DNA of 11,433 nt, from assembly GCA_013213985.1 (NCBI GenBank), contig JABSSP010000004.1, positions 1 through 11,433 of the forward strand, written 5' to 3'. The stretch is from Candidatus Babelota bacterium (GTDB lineage: Bacteria; Babelota; Babeliae; Babelales; Vermiphilaceae). Shown piece after piece: positions 6,853-11,433 of the stretch. Position 1 is the stretch's first letter; each line of letters opens with the position of its first letter. Made by a program: the position numbers and the translations under genes. The notes under the pieces are model-generated. The model had not been told where the DNA came from. It worked only from the letters and a program-made list of their open reading frames with translations, and did no database searches.

Positions 6853-6881
6853 TAAAAATGCCAAGTAAAAAAGGGGAATGA

Positions 6882-8048
6882 ATGAATCGGTCAGAGGGTA
6901 ATGCTGTTGTAAAATTGGTCGACAATCTTATAGCATCTGCCCTTGAGCACGGTGCTTCTGATATTCATTTAGAGCCAGAACGCGATAAACTGCGTGTGAG
7001 GTTTCGTGTTGATGGTATCTTGTGTACACAAGATGACATCGATGTTTCTTTAGCTAATCAAGTTGCGTCGCGTATAAAAATTTTATCAAACATAGACGTT
7101 GCTAAAAAACGTGTTCCGCAAGATGGTAAATTTCAAATACATTCTGATGATTCACTCATTGATTTTCGTGTTTCAACATTTCCTGGCTTATACGGTGAAA
7201 ATATTGTCATTCGTATTTTAGATCGTGGAGCGCATTCAATTTCTCTTGGCCATCTTGGGTTTAGTCCGCGTATACGTTCGTCCTTTGAGAACCTAATTAG
7301 ACGTTCTCAGGGATTTTTTTTAGTTTCAGGCCCTACCGGGTCAGGAAAAACTACAACGCTCTATGCGGCGCTTTCTGATCTCAATTCACCAGATGTGAAT
7401 ATTATTACACTTGAAGATCCAGTTGAGTACGATATTAAAGGTGTTACACAAGGACAAATTAATCCTGCTGCAGGTTTTACGTTTGAAAAAGGTATGCGTG
7501 CATTATTACGGCAAGATCCTGACATCGTTATGCTTGGTGAAATTCGTGACAAACAAACAGCACAAATTGCAATTGAAGCTGCATTGACTGGTCATTTAGT
7601 TTTTAGCACCGTACATGCAAACAACGCATCAAGTGTTGTCATGCGCCTCATGGACATGGGTATTGAACCTTTTTTAATTAATGCTGCACTGACCGGTGTT
7701 CTTGCGCAACGTTTGGCGCGCAGAATTTGCGACGATTGTAAAGTTGAGTACAAACCAAATGAACAAGAACGTGCAATTTTAGATGCGCTGCATATCGCGA
7801 CTAATGTTTTATATCGGGGTGCGGGATGCGCCACGTGTCACAATCATGGTTATAAGGGCCGCATCGGCATTTTTGAATTACTTACTATTTCTAATGAGTT
7901 ACGATCTTTAATTATTGAGTGTCCTGCCTATGAAGCTATTGAAACACAAGCACGAACTGACGGCATGCGAACACTCATGGAAGATGGCGTGCAAAAAGTT
8001 CAAGATGGACTAATTACCTTGCAAGAACTTGCACGAGTAGTTTCATAG
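6882..8048 (+). CDS. GspE/PilB-type secretion/pilus ATPase (motor domains only)
   Basis: A 388-residue hexameric ATPase that powers type IV pilus extension or type II secretion from the cytoplasmic side of the inner membrane. The N2 domain covers about 8-115 (GASDIHLEP at 24-32, FRVDGIL). Walker A is GPTGSGKTT (150-158), the Asp box is LEDPVEY (177-183), the Walker B-like segment is DIVMLGE (214-220), and the His box is GHLVFSTVHAN (237-247). Four cysteines form the zinc motif (Cys283, Cys286, Cys316, Cys319), which favours GspE/PilB over the retraction ATPase PilT. Full-length relatives have about 550-570 residues; 388 plus the preceding 171 gives 559, so the gene pair equals one normal protein. 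The ATG has AAGGGG at 6871-6876. No other pilus or secretion gene is visible, so PilB and GspE cannot be distinguished. It ends tail-to-tail with the Nudix gene, overlapping by 6 bases. Confidence 0.95.
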   Translation: MNRSEGNAVVKLVDNLIASALEHGASDIHLEPERDKLRVRFRVDGILCTQDDIDVSLANQVASRIKILSNIDVAKKRVPQDGKFQIHSDDSLIDFRVSTFPGLYGENIVIRILDRGAHSISLGHLGFSPRIRSSFENLIRRSQGFFLVSGPTGSGKTTTLYAALSDLNSPDVNIITLEDPVEYDIKGVTQGQINPAAGFTFEKGMRALLRQDPDIVMLGEIRDKQTAQIAIEAALTGHLVFSTVHANNASSVVMRLMDMGIEPFLINAALTGVLAQRLARRICDDCKVEYKPNEQERAILDALHIATNVLYRGAGCATCHNHGYKGRIGIFELLTISNELRSLIIECPAYEAIETQARTDGMRTLMEDGVQKVQDGLITLQELARVVS

Positions 8049-8459
8049 TTTTTTCGGTTGGTTTTTCCATCCATGTTCAGCTATCCAAAGTTTTTTTTCG
8101 GATGTGCTTTTTTCTATAATGTCTAGAATATAGTGTGCCATTGGACTTGGAAGATTCTTTATGCAGTAAAATTCAAGTGCTTCACATTTTTGAGTTTCTA
8201 AGTTTGTAGGATTATGATTACTCAGGTCAGCAAAAAATATAAAGTTTATGTAATCGAAGGGCGGAGACGATTGATGCATCGCACCAATTAATTGTAAATT
8301 TTTTTCAGTGAGTGTTAATCCGCACTCTTCGTGCGCTTCTCTAATCATTGCTTGCGTGCTTGATTCACCTTCGTAGATGTGTCCAGCAACTAAAGACCAA
8401 TAGCCATTCATGTGTTCTACATTTTTTCTTATTGCGAGTAAAATTTTGTCATCTTGCAT
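8043..8459 (-). CDS. Nudix hydrolase, N-terminus uncertain
   Basis: A Nudix-family pyrophosphohydrolase, which cleaves nucleoside diphosphates linked to another moiety. The box is complete from Gly26 to Leu48: G-x5-E-x7-RE-A-HEE-C-GL, including the metal-binding REAHEE. The first ATG (8457-8459) gives 138 residues, but in-frame codons upstream of it read TRVAVYLIG, the usual first beta strand of the fold, before a TAA at 8520-8522. Those 20 upstream codons contain no ATG, GTG or TTG, and no Shine-Dalgarno precedes the ATG. The real product may therefore start at a rare codon (ATT at 8463-8465 would add only two residues), or the gene has lost its start and is decaying. Substrate is unknown. 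It converges on the pilus ATPase gene and has no operon partner. Confidence 0.85.
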   Translation of the reverse strand: MQDDKILLAIRKNVEHMNGYWSLVAGHIYEGESSTQAMIREAHEECGLTLTEKNLQLIGAMHQSSPPFDYINFIFFADLSNHNPTNLETQKCEALEFYCIKNLPSPMAHYILDIIEKSTSEKKLWIAEHGWKNQPKKL

Positions 8460-8582
8460 GCCAATAAGATATACGGCAACACGGGTAAGACGTCTATTTT
8501 TATCGTTTTTTTTATACGATTATTTTTTTCCTGTCGGCAAGTTTGTTCGTTTCTTATTTTTATAGGTGATTTATATTAGTAA

Positions 8583-8593
8583 TCTGATATAAT
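8583..8593 (+). promoter_or_regulatory. Extended -10 promoter before the secreted GNAT-like gene
   Basis: TCTGATATAAT contains a perfect TATAAT (8588-8593) with the TGn extension, which can work without a -35 box. It lies 55 bases upstream of the ATG at 8649, in the gap between the divergent Nudix gene and this gene. Nearly the same 11-mer occurs at 9761-9771. Confidence 0.55.
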
Positions 8594-8648
8594 AGTTTAT
8601 ATTGTACGAATAAACATTTTAACTAAAGAGTAATTATAGCATAAAAAA

Positions 8649-9356
8649 ATGAACAAATCATCAGTGAGTTTTATACTCTTACTACTATTAATCTCATATA
8701 AAGGCTTATGCAACAACGATATTTTGCCTTCTACTTTTTTATTTGAGGCTATTGAACACAATAAAGAGTTTATTTTGAATAACATCAAGAATGATGAACG
8801 AAATCCATCTTGTGGTTATTCAGTAGAAATTTTTGATCCACGGAATAAGGTTGAACTTCAATCAATGAGTGGGTTAATGGAATGTAATTTTTTATCTCAT
8901 CCAGTTTTTGAAGAGATTTCTACAGATATCAAAGGCTTATATTGTAAGGCAAACTCTCAAAAGGGTTTAAAATCCTTAATGGAGAAAAAAGATACGTATG
9001 CGTGTGTTTTAAAAGCGGGCAAAGAATGTATAGGTTTTATAGCTGTTCGATTTAATTTCACCGATGCAGCAAAGCCCTTTTTACAAATTAAAAGACTGCA
9101 TTCATTTTATAAAGTAACTAATTGACGTTTTTATGGAGTTGGCAAGACGCTTCTTAACGTTGCTGCTGTTATGGCGAATGCAAGTAATGTTGATACGTTG
9201 ATGGCAACTGCATCCTTTCCCGTACAAGGTTTTTTTGAGCATATCGGGTGGAATGGTAAAATAATTCATACCGATTATATGCTTGATGATAAGATAGTGA
9301 GGTTACCCCAATTTAAGTGCACTTTCATTATCGAAAAAGATTTTAAAGGTTTTTAA
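8649..9356 (+). pseudogene. Secreted GNAT-like acetyltransferase interrupted by in-frame TGA
   Basis: Two same-frame pieces read as one protein of about 235 codons broken by a TGA at 9123-9125. The first piece (158 residues) has a signal peptide (about 1-21, poly-Leu core), an unassigned region, and a GNAT-like strand pair (YACVLKAGKECIGFIAV) before it stops. Immediately after the TGA, the same frame continues RFYGVGKTLLNVAAVMANA, which fits the R/Q-x-x-G-x-G/A acetyl-CoA-binding motif A, then FPVQGFFEHIGWN, the usual GNAT motif B, and ends in TAA at 9354-9356. The second piece has no Shine-Dalgarno near its first Met (9171), so independent translation is unlikely. TGA is a stop in neighbouring genes, so this is best read as a recent nonsense mutation; the rest of the frame is undamaged. 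No clear ribosome site precedes 8649 (AAAGAG is 18 bases away). GNAT identity is by motif, not search. Confidence 0.72.
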
Positions 9357-9358
9357 CA

Positions 9359-9721
9359 ATGCCATTATATTCCAAATCTATTCAAGAAAAATTTTATGTT
9401 GATGATGGCATTCGTATTTGTATCATGCGCAAACCGGGTACGCATACTTCTTGGGATATATGGATGCCAACATTAGCGCCATCTTTAGAATTACTCGAGT
9501 CATATCAAAATGAAATTATTGACTGGGCTGAATATGAAAAACGATTTAATAATGAAGTGATTCAAGTCAGTCAAGAGCATATTAAATTACTTGCTGATAT
9601 GGCAAAAAATTTTACCATCACTATTTTATGTTGGGAAAAAACGCCAGAGCAGTGCCATAGAAGACTAATCGCGCAAGACGTGTCACGTATGGATGTGAGG
9701 CTGAAGGTTGTAATTAAATAG
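9359..9721 (+). CDS. DUF488 family protein
   Basis: A 120-residue cytoplasmic protein of the DUF488 (YeaO-like) family. The visible hallmarks are an early Trp-Asp-x-Trp segment with Pro and Leu after it (SWDIWMPTLAPS, 31-42), a central WAEYEKRFNNEV, and the C-terminal signature TILCWEKTPEQCHRR (88-102), whose Cys-His-Arg is the most conserved part of the family. The biochemical activity is unknown. The ATG follows the stop of the broken GNAT gene by two bases and has AAAGG at 9345-9349, inside that gene's end, so it was probably coupled to it. The nonsense mutation upstream may reduce its translation. Length is in the family's usual range and the frame is intact. Confidence 0.8.
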   Translation: MPLYSKSIQEKFYVDDGIRICIMRKPGTHTSWDIWMPTLAPSLELLESYQNEIIDWAEYEKRFNNEVIQVSQEHIKLLADMAKNFTITILCWEKTPEQCHRRLIAQDVSRMDVRLKVVIK

Positions 9722-9760
9722 TGGTATAATTTGTACGCTTAGTTTTATAATGTTATTTTT

Positions 9761-9771
9761 TCTGATATATT
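9761..9771 (+). promoter_or_regulatory. Extended -10 promoter before the 160-residue secreted protein
   Basis: TCTGATATATT carries TGn directly before TATATT and differs by one base from the element at 8583-8593. It lies 42 bases before the ATG at 9814. Two further TATAAT strings occur upstream at 9725-9730 and 9746-9751, so the true start of transcription could be earlier. Confidence 0.45.
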
Positions 9772-9813
9772 ATCTTAGTAAACGTTTAAAATTTATTTAC
9801 ATTTTAGGTTTCT

Positions 9814-10296
9814 ATGTTTAGAAAAAAAATAACATTCATTGTCTCTCTATCTTTGATTTTCTTTATTTCTCATGCTGCACAACAAAGTAAACGTACGCCA
9901 AGCTCAACATCATCAACGCAGTCGGACGATTCTGCATGTGGATTAAGAGGAATTCCCCGCGATTTGTTTTTTGCAGCGCAATTTTCAAAGGAAGAGGTTT
10001 GGCAACAAAATAAAACTAAAATTGAAGGACGAGAACATTATTGGAGTTCTAACCAGGTTACTTTGAATGATTTCGTGCTGGCTCACAAATGCGCGGTAAA
10101 AAAGAGAAATCCAGATGCTGCTCATCGTCTTTCAGTTGCGCGTTATGAAATAGAAGATCCAGTTAAGTTTCAAGTACCTAAAACTAAGCAAGAAATTGGT
10201 CAAGCTACTATTATATTTGGATCGGGCTTTGCAACAGCGGCATTTATTTTTGGTGCAAACTATTTCTTTGGTGGTAACGGCGGAAGCGATTCCTAG
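9814..10296 (+). CDS. Unrecognised secreted, C-terminally anchored protein
   Basis: I do not recognise this 160-residue protein. It has a clear signal peptide (MFRKK, a hydrophobic core, then SHAA before Gln23), a Ser/Thr-rich spacer (about 24-40), and a soluble middle part (about 42-128) with two cysteines after the signal (Cys42, Cys93) that could form a disulfide outside the cytoplasm. A Gly- and Ala-rich hydrophobic segment at about 131-151 (ATIIFGSGFATAAFIFGANY) is followed by a short Gly/Ser tail. The layout suggests a periplasmic domain held by a C-terminal helix. The start has AGG at 9806-9808, five bases upstream. It has its own promoter candidate and lies between a DUF488 gene and the suf operon, without a coupled partner. 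An intact frame, signal peptide and ribosome site support a real gene. Confidence 0.75.
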   Translation: MFRKKITFIVSLSLIFFISHAAQQSKRTPSSTSSTQSDDSACGLRGIPRDLFFAAQFSKEEVWQQNKTKIEGREHYWSSNQVTLNDFVLAHKCAVKKRNPDAAHRLSVARYEIEDPVKFQVPKTKQEIGQATIIFGSGFATAAFIFGANYFFGGNGGSDS

Positions 10297-10351
10297 TCAA
10301 GTTAATCTTAATTCTCTCTTTTTGTACTTCTAGTCACCTTGTGATAAACTT

Positions 10352-10393
10352 TATATAAATGGTATGGGTCGTAAGATCTGTACCATTTATATA
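10352..10393 (+). promoter_or_regulatory. Long hairpin with GTAA loop in the suf leader
   Basis: TATATAAATGGTA (10352-10364) pairs perfectly with TACCATTTATATA (10381-10393). The inner 16 bases extend the helix with U-G, G-U, G-C, G-U, U-A and C-G pairs, closing a GTAA tetraloop (10371-10374) of the GNRA type on a C-G pair. This is 19 pairs in total, 24 bases before the sufC start codon. No T-run follows, so it is not a normal intrinsic terminator. A weak promoter candidate (TTGTAC 10322-10327, TAAACT 10345-10350 with TGa before it) would start transcription inside the left arm, so whether the complete hairpin is transcribed is open. Confidence 0.65.
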
Positions 10394-10417
10394 TAAATTA
10401 TTAAAGAGCGAAAAGGC

Positions 10418-11173
10418 ATGAAAAACGAATTGCTGTTCATCAATAATTTGACTATATCTGTTGATAAAAAAACTATTGTTTCAGAGTGTACCTTGAGTGT
10501 GAATTTGGGTTCGGTTCATGCAATCATGGGTCCCAATGGTTCAGGGAAAAGTACGCTTGCTTTAGCTGTAGCCGGTCATCCAAACTATCACATAACCTCA
10601 GGCAAACTTTTGTTTGATGGGCAAGACATAACAGAACTTTCTGCTGACAAACGTGCACAACTCGGTGTTTTTCTTGTTTTTCAATATCCCTATGCAATTC
10701 CTGGTGTGACCATTTCAACGTTTTTAAGAGAAGCGTATCGGGCAGTTACCGGTGAAAAAATATCAGTAAAAGATTTTCACCAACTGCTACAAGAAAAAAT
10801 GAAACTGCTTTCGATTGACCACTCTTTTGCGCAACGCGCAGTAAATGAAGGGTTTTCAGGTGGAGAAAAAAAACGTTTTGAAATGTTACAAGCATTAATT
10901 TTGCGTCCGCGTTTAATGGTGATTGACGAAATTGATTCTGGTCTAGATGTTGATTCGTTAAAAATTGTTGCTGATGCTCTGAATGTGTTGCGTAAAGAAA
11001 ATCTAAAAATGGCAATCATAATTATCACGCATTATCCGAGAATTTTACAATACGTTACTCCTGATCACGTGCACATCATGCACAATGGTTCTTTGGTGCA
11101 GTCGGGCGCTGCATCATTGGCACATCATATCGAACGTGTCGGATATAACAACATGTTTAATGGAACTCCATGA
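10418..11173 (+). CDS. sufC: Fe-S cluster assembly ATPase SufC
   Basis: A 251-residue ABC-type ATPase of the SUF system; it works in the cytoplasm with SufB (and SufD) as the scaffold on which Fe-S clusters are built. Walker A is GPNGSGKST (38-46), the Q-loop Gln is at 89, the signature is FSGGEKKR (146-153, the SufC form), Walker B is LMVIDE (166-171) with the D-loop SGLDVD (174-179), and the switch His205 lies in IIITHY. Length is the standard about 250 residues and there is no membrane segment. AAAGAG (10403-10408) nine bases before the ATG is the likely ribosome site. The TGA overlaps the sufB ATG (ATGA, 11170-11173), so the two are translationally coupled. sufB confirms that this is SufC and not a transporter ATPase. 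Confidence 0.97.
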   Translation: MKNELLFINNLTISVDKKTIVSECTLSVNLGSVHAIMGPNGSGKSTLALAVAGHPNYHITSGKLLFDGQDITELSADKRAQLGVFLVFQYPYAIPGVTISTFLREAYRAVTGEKISVKDFHQLLQEKMKLLSIDHSFAQRAVNEGFSGGEKKRFEMLQALILRPRLMVIDEIDSGLDVDSLKIVADALNVLRKENLKMAIIIITHYPRILQYVTPDHVHIMHNGSLVQSGAASLAHHIERVGYNNMFNGTP

Positions 11174-11433
11174 AAACCAAGGACTACGTTTTTCGGCCAA
11201 AAAAAGGTCTGAACAAAAAATTAGTAACTGACTTGTCTGAAAGTAAAAATGAACCCGGTTGGATGACTGATTTGCGTTTGAAAGGTTTAGATATTTTTGA
11301 ACGTAAACCGATGCCAACGTGGGGTGCAGATTTGTCTGATTTAAATCCTGACGATATTTATTATTACGTTAAACCGCTTGAAAATCAGCACACGTCATGG
11401 GATGAAATACCAGATAAAATAAAAAATATTTTT
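11170..11433 (+). CDS. sufB: Fe-S cluster assembly protein SufB (5' part)
   Basis: The first 88 codons of SufB, open to the window edge. The sequence shows the SufB N-terminal hallmarks: Lys/Ser-rich start, NEPGWMTDLRLKGLDIF, MPTWGADLSDL, then DIYYYVKP and a Trp-Asp-Glu-Ile-Pro segment. SufB is the subunit of the SufBC2D scaffold on which the cluster forms. The start codon shares bases with the sufC stop. The remaining about 380 residues, including the cluster-binding cysteines, lie outside the window, and sufD or sufS would be expected further on. Confidence 0.95.
   Translation, partial: MKTKDYVFRPKKGLNKKLVTDLSESKNEPGWMTDLRLKGLDIFERKPMPTWGADLSDLNPDDIYYYVKPLENQHTSWDEIPDKIKNIF

Noticed and set aside
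6858..6881. Seven-codon ORF between the N-domain gene and the ATPase gene as a functional leader peptide
   Set aside because: Too short to support by itself; a possible reinitiation role is noted in the split-gene finding only.
9123..9125. TGA recoded as an amino acid (Trp, Gly or selenocysteine)
   Set aside because: TGA ends batD, batE and sufC, and other intact genes have no in-frame TGA; no stem-loop suited to selenocysteine insertion stands out after it. Nonsense mutation is simpler.
9171..9356. Separate 61-residue gene starting at the ATG at 9171
   Set aside because: It is the same-frame continuation of the interrupted GNAT-like gene; the open frame reaches back to the TGA with motif A residues before the ATG, and no ribosome site precedes it.
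1..11433. CRISPR array, insertion sequence, prophage, toxin-antitoxin or defence island
   Set aside because: No regularly spaced repeats, transposase or integrase motifs, phage genes or paired small toxin/antitoxin ORFs were seen on either strand.

Overview
This is an AT-rich bacterial chromosome segment with densely packed genes. It carries a Bat (VWA/TPR, 'aerotolerance') operon, signal peptidase I, a lipoprotein rhodanese, two tRNAs, an HU-type protein, a pilus/secretion ATPase encoded as two genes, several small secreted or accessory proteins, and the start of a suf iron-sulfur operon. UGA is a normal stop here (batD, batE and sufC end in TGA) and Trp is TGG, so the standard bacterial code applies. 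The predicted N-terminal signal peptides and lipobox indicate a cell with a periplasm or outer envelope. The combination (Bat operon, two-gene PilB/GspE, FUN14-like protein, a secreted acetyltransferase remnant, suf operon, low GC) would fit a host-associated lineage such as candidate phylum Dependentiae (TM6). That placement is inference from gene content and style, not shown by a marker gene.

Layout. Positions 1-3606 hold the end of a BatB-like membrane protein, then batC, batD and batE, with overlapping or abutting ORFs, so they are almost certainly translated from one message. Positions 3677-5182 hold lepB and a rhodanese-like lipoprotein. Positions 5204-5408 hold tRNA-Cys(GCA) and tRNA-Leu(UAA), both with encoded CCA. 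Positions 5514-5838 are a single-gene HU unit closed by a strong intrinsic terminator. A new promoter at about 5850-5879 appears to drive a FUN14-like membrane protein, a stand-alone MshEN/T2SSE-N domain protein and the matching GspE/PilB ATPase (5927-8048). A Nudix hydrolase converges on this unit from the minus strand. Positions 8583-10296 look like an accessory patch: a secreted GNAT-like gene broken by an in-frame TGA, a DUF488 protein, and an unrecognised secreted or anchored 160-residue protein. A long hairpin with a GNRA-type loop (10352-10393) precedes sufC and the 5' part of sufB.

How the parts fit. The Bat proteins probably form an envelope complex with TPR and VWA interaction modules. 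LepB processes the exported proteins, several of which are encoded here. SufB and SufC belong to the Fe-S scaffold complex. Four points deserve a second look: the PilB/GspE split at its interdomain linker, the nonsense-interrupted secreted GNAT, the Nudix gene whose recognisable first strand has no usable start codon, and the structured leader in front of suf. I saw no CRISPR array, insertion sequence, prophage or defence island. Every gene that I recognise belongs to a known family, so I do not claim a new system.
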